Shown: positions 33,770 through 42,179 of the stretch, in pieces | How the letters are laid out: each line of letters begins with the position of its first letter | How positions within the stretch are numbered: the first letter of the stretch is position 1 | Assembly (NCBI RefSeq): GCF_947489565.1 | Contig: NZ_CANLEA010000007.1 | Coordinates: 124,001 to 188,000 of the forward strand | DNA: 64,000 nucleotides | Reading direction: 5' to 3' | Source of the DNA: an uncultured Kordia sp. | GTDB lineage: Bacteria; Bacteroidota; Bacteroidia; Flavobacteriales; Flavobacteriaceae | The notes under the pieces: model-generated | Database searches by the model: none | The model's input: the letters and a program-made list of their open reading frames with translations, nothing else | Told to the model about the DNA's origin: nothing | Made by a program: the position numbers and the translations under genes

Positions 33770-35050
33770 CTAACTATTCATAAAACGTTTAAAATCGTCA
33801 TAATCTGCCACTTCTACAACGTGTTTTTCTTTATGCATGATTTCTTGAATTTGCGTTGGAATATCTAGTTTTAGACTTAAAGTCGATTCTACCGTAGGCA
33901 AAAACTTGACAGGATGTGCTGTCTCCAGAAACACACCATAAGCATCTTGTAAATCGTGATTCTTTAACCCTAAATAGCCAACAGCGCCATGCGGATCTGC
34001 AATATAATTGAATTGATCATAGATGGATTTCATAGCTTCTTTTGTTTCATCATCAGTGAAACTGTACGATGAAAAATGCTGCTTGATCGTTGCTAAATCA
34101 TTATCATACAATTCCTGAATGCGAATGAAATTACTCGGATTTCCAACGTCCATAGCGTTTGAAATGGTCGCGATTGATTTCTTTGGAACATATTCACCAT
34201 TTTCTAGATAGTTTGAAACCGTATCGTTCACATTCGTCGCAGCAATAAAGTGTTGAATTGGTAAACCTAATTTTTGCGCCATAATTCCTGCGCAAATGTT
34301 TCCAAAGTTTCCACTTGGCACAGAGAACACAATGTTTTTATGTTTTTGGTGCAATGCTTTGTAGGCAAAGAAAAAATAGAACATTTGCGGCAACCAACGT
34401 GCAATATTGATAGAATTAGCCGAAGTTAGTGTACGTTCAATTTCATCATCTAAAAAGGCAGTTTTTACCATTTCTTGGCAATCATCAAAAACACCGTCAA
34501 CTTCTAATGCTGTAATATTTTGACCTAAGGTTGTCAATTGCTTTTCTTGAATATCGCTGACTTTTCCACTTGGATATAAAATGACAACATCGACACCTTT
34601 TACACCTAAAAACCCATTGGCAACCGCGCCGCCAGTATCTCCAGAAGTTGCTACTAAAACGGTCACTTTTTCTTCTTTATCACGATTGAAATAGCCTAAA
34701 CAACGTGCCATAAAGCGTGCGCCCACATCTTTAAATGCCATCGTTGGACCATGAAACAATTCTAAGGTTCCAATATTTTCTTCAATCGGAACAATAGGAA
34801 AATCGAAACTCAACGTTTCTGCAATGATTTCTTTTAGTTTTTCTGTTGGAATGTCGTCTCCGACAAATTGCTGAATGGCTTCAAAGGCAATTTCTTCATG
34901 TGAATAGTTGCCAATATTTTGAATAAATTCTTCAGACAATGGTGTAATATTTTCGGGGAAATAAATTCCTCTATCGGGAGCCAATCCGCGAATTACAGCT
35001 TCTTTGAAAGAAACGTTTGGTGCTTTATGATGTAGACTGTAATAGTTCAT
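33770..35050 (-). CDS. thrC: Threonine synthase
   Basis: 426 residues, the bacterial short form. It is a PLP enzyme converting O-phosphohomoserine to threonine. The N-terminus is MNYYSLHHKAPNVSFKEAVIRGLAPDRGIYFPE. The PLP lysine is in GPTMAFKDVGARFMAR near residue 110, and ATSGDTGGAVANGF and VPSGNFGNICAG are cofactor loops. Third gene of the thr operon, 226 bp after thrB; that gap holds two repeat types. Confidence 0.96.
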   Translation of the reverse strand: MNYYSLHHKAPNVSFKEAVIRGLAPDRGIYFPENITPLSEEFIQNIGNYSHEEIAFEAIQQFVGDDIPTEKLKEIIAETLSFDFPIVPIEENIGTLELFHGPTMAFKDVGARFMARCLGYFNRDKEEKVTVLVATSGDTGGAVANGFLGVKGVDVVILYPSGKVSDIQEKQLTTLGQNITALEVDGVFDDCQEMVKTAFLDDEIERTLTSANSINIARWLPQMFYFFFAYKALHQKHKNIVFSVPSGNFGNICAGIMAQKLGLPIQHFIAATNVNDTVSNYLENGEYVPKKSIATISNAMDVGNPSNFIRIQELYDNDLATIKQHFSSYSFTDDETKEAMKSIYDQFNYIADPHGAVGYLGLKNHDLQDAYGVFLETAHPVKFLPTVESTLSLKLDIPTQIQEIMHKEKHVVEVADYDDFKRFMNS

Positions 35051-35160
35051 TTTTGTATTCGTTTGCTAGTTGTTTGTTGTTTTATCATCAGTTCCTGTGG
35101 CAAATCTGCGATTTGGTATATCGAGAACTGCTTTGATGTTTTATATTTTATGTTTCCAAG

Positions 35161-35218
35161 TACTTCTCGATACAATTTTTCTTCATTTTATTTCGAAAAA
35201 TCACTCGAAGAGACGTTT
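35161..35218. repeat. Dispersed 58-bp repeat, copy in the thrB-thrC gap
   Basis: Begins TACTTCTCGATACAATTTTT and ends CACTCGAAGAGACGTTT. It matches 36269-36326 almost base for base and 14701-14752 more weakly. ACTTC/GAAGT and TTTTTC/GAAAAA let it fold into an imperfect hairpin. Confidence 0.78.
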
Positions 35219-35233
35219 GATATTTAATTTTGA

Positions 35234-35274
35234 CCCAAGCCCCAAGCCCCAAGCCCCAAGCCCCAAGCCCCAAG
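35234..35274. repeat. Tandem repeat of CCCCAAG, six units
   Basis: Six 7-bp units, the first lacking one C, right after the thrB stop codon (35277). G+C here is far above the surroundings. Copy number could vary between strains. Confidence 0.92.
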
Positions 35275-35276
35275 AC

Positions 35277-36197
35277 CTAAATAACCCGACAACCATTCGT
35301 ATTTATTTTAGAAACATGAATGTCATAATCGATAGTTAGATTTTTATAAGTTTCAGACATTGTTTTTGCGACTTTTTCTGCCATTTCTTTTCCTTTGCTC
35401 AAAGCAAATATAGAAGGTCCAGAACCTGAAATTCCAGCGCCTAACGCGCCACAATTGATCGCATTTTGTTTCACATCATCAAATCCTGGAATTAGGATAG
35501 AACGCAACGGTTCTACAATTTCGTCATGCAATGATCTACTGATTAAATCGTAATCGGAAGTATATAATCCACTAATTAATCCACCTAAATTCCCAATTTG
35601 AATGATTGATTTTTTCAATGAAATATTTTGCTTCAATACTGAACGAGAATCAGATGTTTTTACTTCAATTTGTGGATGAATGACTGTGGCATACAATTCA
35701 TCAGGTGTTGGAATTTTAATAATATCTAACGGATCATAACTTCGCACCAAGGTAAATCCGCCCAAAAGGGCAGGAGCCACATTGTCTGCATGCGCTGTAC
35801 CACTGGCAAGTTTTTCACCTTCCATAGCAAACGGAACCAATTCTTTATCTGTAAAGGGTTTTCCAAGCAATTGATTCATTGCCCAAACCGTGCCTGCAGA
35901 ACTTGCGGCGCTACTTCCAATACCACTTCCAGCTTTGATGTTTTTATAGATTTCAATTTCAAAACCATGATCAATGCCTAGTTTTTCAAGCATTGCCAAA
36001 CCTGCAACGCCTGCGACATTTTTTTCAGTTTCTAATGGTAAATCTTGTCCGACAAGTTTTGAAATTTTAATTCCTTTTTCATCAGTTTTGCGTATCACCA
36101 TTTCGTCACCAACCGTATCTAAGCATAGTCCGAGGACGTCAAAGCCACAAGAAACGTTTGCAATGGTTGCTGGTGCGAATATTTTGAGTTCGTTCAT
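35277..36197 (-). CDS. thrB: Homoserine kinase
   Basis: 306 residues from the ATG at 36197; the frame is open further upstream to 36266, but the family begins with the MNELKIFAPATIANVSCGFD strand and 306 is the usual length. It phosphorylates homoserine. The GHMP kinase motif KAGSGIGSSAASSAGTVWAMN lies near 90-110, and LGAGISGSGPSIFAL near 265. Middle gene of thrA-thrB-thrC. Confidence 0.95.
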   Translation of the reverse strand: MNELKIFAPATIANVSCGFDVLGLCLDTVGDEMVIRKTDEKGIKISKLVGQDLPLETEKNVAGVAGLAMLEKLGIDHGFEIEIYKNIKAGSGIGSSAASSAGTVWAMNQLLGKPFTDKELVPFAMEGEKLASGTAHADNVAPALLGGFTLVRSYDPLDIIKIPTPDELYATVIHPQIEVKTSDSRSVLKQNISLKKSIIQIGNLGGLISGLYTSDYDLISRSLHDEIVEPLRSILIPGFDDVKQNAINCGALGAGISGSGPSIFALSKGKEMAEKVAKTMSETYKNLTIDYDIHVSKINTNGCRVI

Positions 36198-36268
36198 TTT
36201 TTTTAGTATTGAGATGTTAGTATTGAGAATTGAGAAAGCTTCAATACTACCAGCTATTATTTTCAAAG

Positions 36269-36326
36269 TACTTCTCGATACAATTTTTCTTCATTTCATT
36301 TTGAAAAATCACTCGAAGTGACGTTT
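36269..36326. repeat. Dispersed 58-bp repeat, copy in the thrA-thrB gap
   Basis: Begins TACTTCTCGATACAATTTTT and ends CACTCGAAGTGACGTTT. Same orientation as the copy at 35161-35218, so each gap of the thr operon carries one. Confidence 0.8.
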
Positions 36327-36395
36327 TAGGTTTTGAAGAAGAGCAGTTTAAAATGACACAGCAATTCAACATTTATAATTTAACATTTAAAATTC

Positions 36396-38843
36396 CTAAA
36401 ACTTTCCAATTCGTATTACATCTGCAAAAATTCCTGAGGCTGTAACTTCTGCACCAGCGCCAGCACCTTTTATCTGTAATGGTTGTGCCACATAACGATC
36501 CGTAAAGAACAATACGATATTATCACTTCCTTCTAAATTGTAAAAAGGATGATCGGCTGGAATGTGTTGCAATCCAACTTTTGCCTTTCCATCTTCAAAA
36601 GTAGCTACATATTTTAAGCGACAGTCTTTGTCATTGGCTTCTTTGAATATTTGTTGAAAATGTGCTTCGTGTTTTGTTAAAGAAGCGTAAAAGTCTTCGT
36701 TATTGTCTGTCGCTAGAGTTTCTTCGGGTAAAAACGAATTGTTTTCAATGTCTTCTAATTCTAATATATAACCACTTTCACGTGCTAGAATGAGAATTTT
36801 ACGTGCAACATCAACACCACTTAAATCGATTTTTGGATCAGGTTCTGTATAGCCTTCTTTTTGCGCTTGTGTAACAATGTCATGAAAGGTATTTTCATTG
36901 CTAAAATTGTTAAACACAAAGTTTAAACTTCCTGAAAGAACGGCTTGTATTTTATGGATTCGATCTCCAGAAGCTACTACATTTTTCAATGTATCAATAA
37001 TTGGCAATCCTGCACCTACGTTGGTTTCAAACAAAAATGGCGCATTATATTTTTGTGAAACACGTTTCAAATTCTGATAGTTTTCATATTCAGAAGCACA
37101 AGCAATTTTATTACAGGTTACTACCGAAATGTTGTTTTGTAAATAGCTTCCGTATACTTTTGATACTTTATGACTTGCCGTAATGTCAATAAAAATACTG
37201 TTACGTAAGTTCTGCGATTTTACATTTTGATGAAATTTTTCTAAGCTAGCTTTTGCGCCATTCGCTAAGTTGTTTTTCCAGTTATTTAAATCAATTCCTT
37301 CTTCTTCAAAAAGCATGGTTCTTGAGTTAGAAATACCAATAACTCGAACGTTGAGTTTCAATTGTTCGCGCAAGTAATTGTGTTGTTGATACAATTGTGC
37401 TAAGAAACGTTCTCCAACATTTCCAACTCCAGTTACAAATAGATTGAGTTGCTTTATTTTTTCTTCAAAGAATTCTTCATGCAAGGCATTTAGTGCTTTT
37501 TTTGCATCTTCGCTGTTGATAACCGCAGAAATATTTTTCTCAGAAGCTCCTTGTGCGATTGCGCGAATGTTTACATTGTTTTTTCCAAGCATGCTAAACA
37601 TTTTTCCACTCAATCCTTGATGATTTTTCATGTTTTCACCAACCAATGCAATGATCGCCAGTTGTTGTTCAACAAGAATCGGATCTACTTTTCCAGAAGC
37701 AATTTCATAAGCGAAAGTTTCATCGATGGCCATTTTAGCTCTTGAAGCTTCTTTATCGTTGATTCCGATACAGATTGAATGTTCTGAAGATGCCTGCGTA
37801 ATTAAGATGATGTTAATTTGCTCAGACAATAAGGTTTCAAACAAGCGTTTGGAAAACCCTGGAATTCCAATCATTCCGCTTCCTTCCAATGTTAATAATG
37901 AAATGTTTTCTATATAACTAATTCCTTTTACAGCACGTTGTTTTCCATTTGGATTTTTGGTGATGCGTGTTCCTTCTTGCTCAGGCGAAAAGGTGTTTTT
38001 GACTAGAATTGGAATTTCTTTTTTGAGTACAGGTTGAATGGTTGGTGGATAAATTACTTTCGCACCAAAGTGTGATAATTCCATAGCTTCTTGATATGAA
38101 ATGTGCGGAATTGGTGTAGCTTGTTTTACAATTCGTGGATTTGCAGTGTATATTCCGCTTACATCTGTCCAAATTTGTAATTCATCAGCATGAATAGCGG
38201 CAGCAATAATGGCAGCTGTATAATCGGAACCTCCACGACCAAGCGTTGTTGTTTCTCCATTTTCAGTAGCAGCAATAAATCCTGGTAGGATGATAATTTG
38301 TTTTTCATTCGTTTTAAAAAATGAGCGACAATTTTCCTGCGTCACTTTCATGGCAACCTGCGCATTGTCATAGCTTTCAGAAGTGATGATCAATTCGCGA
38401 CTGTCTTTGTAAGCACTATTTAACTCACGAACAGCCATGACTTCAGAGATGATATATGAAGACAATAATTCACCAAAACTAGCAATTGTAGCCAAGGTTT
38501 TTGGAGTCAATTCGCGCAGTAAAAAACAACCTTCATATAAGGTTTCTAAATAATTTAACAGCCGTTTTGTGTGACTAATAATAGCACTTTGTTCTGTAAC
38601 AGGAATTAAATCTTTTACAACTTGAATGTGTCTATTTTCAATTTCTTGAAGTAAAGATTTATAGTATTCATCTTTTACAGCGGCTAACTCTGCAGTTTTC
38701 AGGAGCATGTTGGTTGTATTTCCAAAAGCAGAAACTACAACTGCTATCTTTTGATCTTGAGAAGCTTTAGTAATAATGTCTAAGACTGAGTTTATATTTT
38801 GCGCATTGGCGACAGAAGTACCGCCAAATTTGAGTACGTTCAT
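36396..38843 (-). CDS. thrA: Bifunctional aspartate kinase / homoserine dehydrogenase I
   Basis: 815 residues. The aspartokinase domain starts VLKFGGTSVANAQNI (about 3-17) and includes TTLGRGGSDYTAA near 200. Two ACT-type regulatory domains follow at about 310-450 (LLTLEGSGMIGIPG, IIALVGENMKNHQG). The homoserine dehydrogenase part begins LFVTGVGNVGERFLAQL near 460 and contains VGAGLPIIDTLKN near 620. The enzyme catalyses the first and third steps from aspartate to threonine. A Thr/Ile-rich leader peptide and promoter lie upstream at 38931-39078. Confidence 0.97.
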   Translation of the reverse strand: MNVLKFGGTSVANAQNINSVLDIITKASQDQKIAVVVSAFGNTTNMLLKTAELAAVKDEYYKSLLQEIENRHIQVVKDLIPVTEQSAIISHTKRLLNYLETLYEGCFLLRELTPKTLATIASFGELLSSYIISEVMAVRELNSAYKDSRELIITSESYDNAQVAMKVTQENCRSFFKTNEKQIIILPGFIAATENGETTTLGRGGSDYTAAIIAAAIHADELQIWTDVSGIYTANPRIVKQATPIPHISYQEAMELSHFGAKVIYPPTIQPVLKKEIPILVKNTFSPEQEGTRITKNPNGKQRAVKGISYIENISLLTLEGSGMIGIPGFSKRLFETLLSEQINIILITQASSEHSICIGINDKEASRAKMAIDETFAYEIASGKVDPILVEQQLAIIALVGENMKNHQGLSGKMFSMLGKNNVNIRAIAQGASEKNISAVINSEDAKKALNALHEEFFEEKIKQLNLFVTGVGNVGERFLAQLYQQHNYLREQLKLNVRVIGISNSRTMLFEEEGIDLNNWKNNLANGAKASLEKFHQNVKSQNLRNSIFIDITASHKVSKVYGSYLQNNISVVTCNKIACASEYENYQNLKRVSQKYNAPFLFETNVGAGLPIIDTLKNVVASGDRIHKIQAVLSGSLNFVFNNFSNENTFHDIVTQAQKEGYTEPDPKIDLSGVDVARKILILARESGYILELEDIENNSFLPEETLATDNNEDFYASLTKHEAHFQQIFKEANDKDCRLKYVATFEDGKAKVGLQHIPADHPFYNLEGSDNIVLFFTDRYVAQPLQIKGAGAGAEVTASGIFADVIRIGKF

Positions 38844-38864
38844 GAGTATTGTTTTGTATGATTA

Positions 38865-38925
38865 TTGGTAATTTCTTGAATTCTTATTTAGAAAATGGTG
38901 TGTATAAACACCTTACTGGTAATAT
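38865..38925 (-). promoter_or_regulatory. Candidate thr attenuator hairpin region
   Basis: After the leader stop codon the minus strand reads GGTGT-N6-ACACC followed by ATTTTCT, a weak terminator-like hairpin. Inside the leader, GTAGC and GCTAC, and CCCC-TTTT-GGGG just before its stop, offer competing pairs. The pairing scheme is not proven. Confidence 0.4.
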
Positions 38926-38930
38926 ATTGT

Positions 38931-39026
38931 TTAGACCCCAAAAGGGGTTGTAGTAGCAATAGTTACGATGCTACGCGTGCTCGTAATAATTGTTGTTGAA
39001 GAAAAAATTGTTGCTACTAAAGGCAT
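38931..39026 (-). CDS. Threonine operon leader peptide (thrL-like)
   Basis: A 31-codon frame, ATG at 39026 and TAA at 38933-38931. Nine of 31 residues are Thr and five are Ile, with runs STTIITST (residues 10-17) and TIATTT (22-27). It sits 87 bp before thrA and about 15 nt after the predicted transcription start. Short Thr/Ile-rich leaders control thrABC by transcription attenuation in enterobacteria: slow translation at Thr codons changes the RNA fold. The composition can hardly be chance at this position. The sequence here is unrelated to the E. coli thrL except in composition. Confidence 0.85.
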   Translation of the reverse strand: MPLVATIFSSTTIITSTRSIVTIATTTPFGV

Positions 39027-39047
39027 GTTTTATCGTATGATGTTATT

Positions 39048-39078
39048 CAAAAGTATTACTTTTATAACCATAAACAAA
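39048..39078 (-). promoter_or_regulatory. Promoter of the thr operon
   Basis: On the minus strand, -33 TTTG (39078-39075) and -7 TACTTTTG (39055-39048) are 19 bp apart, a perfect match to the Bacteroidota consensus. It is placed just before the leader peptide. Confidence 0.8.
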
Positions 39079-39203
39079 CTATATATTTATTTTTTACGGA
39101 TTACTAGTGAAAGTAGCATTTCTTTAAAAATGCATTAAAAAAGCATAGTGAATTGTAAAGAATTTCATCAAATGTGTAATAGCTTACACTAATATAAGAA
39201 TAC

Positions 39204-40742
39204 ATGAAGATATATTCAGCAGCTCAAATCTACGAAGCAATCAATCTTACGATCGAAAAAAATCAAATTACGTCCAATGACTTACTAGAATTTGCAGGAA
39301 CACAATTGTTTAATTGGTTTCATACACGCATGCATGGCGCACAAGTTCCGATTCATATTTATTGTGGAATTGGAAATAATGGTGGTTTGGGATTGGTGTT
39401 AGGACGCCAATTATTACACCATGGATATAATGTGCATATGTACGTAGTAAATTTTAGCGATAAGCGAACGAAAGGTTTTTTGGTGAATTATGATCGCATT
39501 AAAGAATTTAAAGTTTGGCCAAAGTTGCTAAGTTCAGGAGAAGAATTTCCTGTAATGAAAACAGAAGATATTATTGTAGATGCCATTTTTGGAATTGGTT
39601 TGAACCGAGAAACCTCTGATTGGGTTAAAGAACTCATTAAATATATTAATGATTCAAAAGCATATACGGTTTCTCTTGATGTGCCTTCTGGATTGTATCC
39701 AGATCACGGCCCAGAAGATAAAGAAGCTGTCATTAAAAGTAATTTTACTTTGACGAGTCAAGCACCAAAATTGAGTTTCTTTTTACCAGAAACAGGTATT
39801 TATATGCAACAATGGGAAGCGATTGATATTGGACTCGATCAGGAATATTTACAAACTACAGATACTGAAGTACAGTTGATTGATAAGTTTGAAGTATTAC
39901 CTTTATATATTCCAAGAGAGAAATATGGACATAAAGGAACTTACGGACATAGTTTGATTGTTGGAGGAAGTTTTGGAAAAATAGGTTCCGTGACTTTAGC
40001 GAGTTCTGCATGTTTGCGTGTTGGAACAGGCTTGGTAACGGCGTATATTCCGGAATGCGGGTATACAACTTTGCAAACATCATTACCAGAAGCAATGGTT
40101 ATTTGCGATGAAAACGCAAAACATTTGACCAATATTGATTATGATATTGTCCCAAGAGCCATTGGTATAGGTGTAGGTATGGGAACTGTTGAAGCAACTG
40201 TAAAAGCTTTCGAAAAATTCTTAAAGGAGAACAACGATCGTTTGGTGATTGATGCCGATGCTTTGAATATTCTTTCAGAACATAAAAAGTTATTAAAATC
40301 TGTACCAAAAGGATCTATTTTGACACCGCATCCAAAGGAATTGGAACGTTTGATAGGTGAGTGGACGGATGATTTTGATAAGCTTACCAAAGCGAAAGCA
40401 TTTTCAAAAAAGTATGGTGTTATTTTAATTATTAAAGGCGCGCATACTGTTATCATTTATGATAATCATCTATATATTAATAATACAGGAAATCCTGGAA
40501 TGGCAACCGCAGGAAGTGGTGATGTACTGACAGGAATGCTGACAGGATTGTTGGCACAAGGGTATGATCCGATACCTGCAGCTATTTTTGGCGTGTATAT
40601 GCATGGAAAAGCGGGAGATATTGCCTTATCTGGTTTAGGATATCAGGCTTTGACTGCCAGCGATATTATATATCATATTGGTGATGCATATTTGGATTTA
40701 TTCAAACAACCCGAAGAACCTTCAGAAGAAGAAGCACAATAA
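39204..40742 (+). CDS. nnrD: Bifunctional NAD(P)H-hydrate epimerase / ADP-dependent dehydratase
   Basis: 512 residues. The N-terminal YjeF-type epimerase (about 1-215; GIGNNGGLGLVLGRQLLHHG, and DAIFGIGLNRE near 130) is fused to a ribokinase-like dehydratase (about 225-500; TYGHSLIVGGSFGKIGSVTLAS, LTPHPKELERLIG, and the signature NPGMATAGSGDVLTGMLTGL near 430). The pair repairs damaged NADH and NADPH hydrates. Divergent from the thr operon. A bidirectional terminator follows. Confidence 0.96.
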   Translation: MKIYSAAQIYEAINLTIEKNQITSNDLLEFAGTQLFNWFHTRMHGAQVPIHIYCGIGNNGGLGLVLGRQLLHHGYNVHMYVVNFSDKRTKGFLVNYDRIKEFKVWPKLLSSGEEFPVMKTEDIIVDAIFGIGLNRETSDWVKELIKYINDSKAYTVSLDVPSGLYPDHGPEDKEAVIKSNFTLTSQAPKLSFFLPETGIYMQQWEAIDIGLDQEYLQTTDTEVQLIDKFEVLPLYIPREKYGHKGTYGHSLIVGGSFGKIGSVTLASSACLRVGTGLVTAYIPECGYTTLQTSLPEAMVICDENAKHLTNIDYDIVPRAIGIGVGMGTVEATVKAFEKFLKENNDRLVIDADALNILSEHKKLLKSVPKGSILTPHPKELERLIGEWTDDFDKLTKAKAFSKKYGVILIIKGAHTVIIYDNHLYINNTGNPGMATAGSGDVLTGMLTGLLAQGYDPIPAAIFGVYMHGKAGDIALSGLGYQALTASDIIYHIGDAYLDLFKQPEEPSEEEAQ

Positions 40743-40747
40743 GCACA

Positions 40748-40782
40748 AAAAAACGCTTTGGAATTCCAAAGCGTTTTTTTTA
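40748..40782. terminator. Bidirectional terminator
   Basis: AAAAAACGCTTTGGAA / TTCCAAAGCGTTTTTT, a perfect stem between nnrD and the convergent TlpA-like gene. Confidence 0.95.
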
Positions 40783-40803
40783 TATCTATATGTTTTTGAA
40801 AAC

Positions 40804-42156
40804 TTATATTTTCAATTCATCAAATAGTTCAATTAATTCTGGACTTGACGGTCTAGGCGCATCTGCATTTACGATATTTCCATTAGGATCGATTAAAATA
40901 AATCTTGGAATCCCTTCAATAGCATACTCAGTTACAAATTGAGATTTCCAATCGTTGTCTGCCATTAATTGAATTCCACCTAAATCTTTATCGTCTACCA
41001 TTTTTTTCCAAGCAGCATGATCGTCTTTGTCATCTATAGAAATAGACACAAATTCAATGTTTTTGTTGTGGTATTTTTTCTCCACCTTTTTTAACGATGG
41101 AATTTCTTTAATGCAAGGTCCGCACCAAGTTGCCCAAACATCAATATATACATACTTTCCTTTTAAATCTTCTAACGTCGTTTTTCCACCTTTATGATTT
41201 TCATAATTGAATTTTGGAGAAGCATTTCCAGCAACTAGTTTTTTGATGGTATTGTACTTTTCTGTTAATTCTTTTTTGAATTCGTCGTCTTTAGAGATTG
41301 TAGAAAGTTCTTTGTATAAATAGTCAGAATCTTTCCCAGAAGGAGAAATAAAGAATGATAAGTTTTGTGCTAAAACATTTTTGAGACTCTGTGATTTTAA
41401 AGCTTTCAATGTATCTATAGCTCCTTTGATATTTTCAAATGGATTTAACTTTTCAGAATAATGTCTGATAGCTAATTCCTTAAAGTTTTTGTATACATTA
41501 AAATCTTCTTCATTGTCATAATCTACATTTTCAAAGTATGCATTAAACGTTTCAGAAGGTTTATAGTCTTCATTTTTCGAGTAATGCGGATAATACATTG
41601 GATACTTTGAAAGATTTATCAAATTGGCATATTTGATATTCTTTTTTTCGTAAGCAATAAATTCCTCGTCTAAATCAGTTGCTTCAGTGAGCAATTTTGT
41701 GGTGATTTCCCCAAAACCGTTGATAGTTTTGATAAACTCAGGTTCTTCCATTGAAAAAATGGCGATGGCGTCTCTACTTTTATTTCTGGTAGTTTTTGCT
41801 AATAGAAAGTTATTTTCGGCGGCACCTTTGCCTTCAAATTTCATGCGATCAATAAACTTGGTAGCATTCGTAGTTAGCTTTACATCTTTTTCTTTGGTTA
41901 GAAACAACGTCGCTTTATCTTTATCGTGCATGAGTGTATAATACCCAGTTTGTACACGTAAGGTATCTAGAAATGTACCATCGTCTTTGTTTAGCGTAAT
42001 TTCCTTTTTAAAGTTATCATTGAAAACTAAAATTTTACCCTTTTTTGAGTTTTCAATTTTTCCAGAGAGAATCGTATAATCTATAGGATCTGGCTTTGGA
42101 TCATTTGCACAAGAAATGACAGCAAAACTCGCAATGAATAAGAATATTTTTTTCAT
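40804..42156 (-). CDS. TlpA-like thioredoxin lipoprotein, paralogue 3
   Basis: 450 residues. Lipobox FAVISCANDP (Cys near 16). A DUF4369-type beta domain (about 27-125), a helical middle, and a C-terminal thioredoxin domain with the redox site ATWCGPCIKEIPSLKKVEKKYH near 345-366. The last 25 residues GIPRFILIDPNGNIVNADAPRPS include the cis-Pro. Such proteins reduce disulphides outside the cytoplasm. It is the most distal of three tandem relatives (40804, 42180, 43542), spaced 23 and 18 bp, so they form an operon. Confidence 0.92.
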   Translation of the reverse strand: MKKIFLFIASFAVISCANDPKPDPIDYTILSGKIENSKKGKILVFNDNFKKEITLNKDDGTFLDTLRVQTGYYTLMHDKDKATLFLTKEKDVKLTTNATKFIDRMKFEGKGAAENNFLLAKTTRNKSRDAIAIFSMEEPEFIKTINGFGEITTKLLTEATDLDEEFIAYEKKNIKYANLINLSKYPMYYPHYSKNEDYKPSETFNAYFENVDYDNEEDFNVYKNFKELAIRHYSEKLNPFENIKGAIDTLKALKSQSLKNVLAQNLSFFISPSGKDSDYLYKELSTISKDDEFKKELTEKYNTIKKLVAGNASPKFNYENHKGGKTTLEDLKGKYVYIDVWATWCGPCIKEIPSLKKVEKKYHNKNIEFVSISIDDKDDHAAWKKMVDDKDLGGIQLMADNDWKSQFVTEYAIEGIPRFILIDPNGNIVNADAPRPSSPELIELFDELKI

Positions 42157-42179
42157 GGTTTCTATAATTTGGAAGTTGC

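Noticed and set aside
35070-35339. 89-residue plus-strand frame with SPKPQAPSPKPQ
   Set aside because: The repeats come from the CCCCAAG tandem DNA repeat; the frame crosses the thrB end and has no start context.
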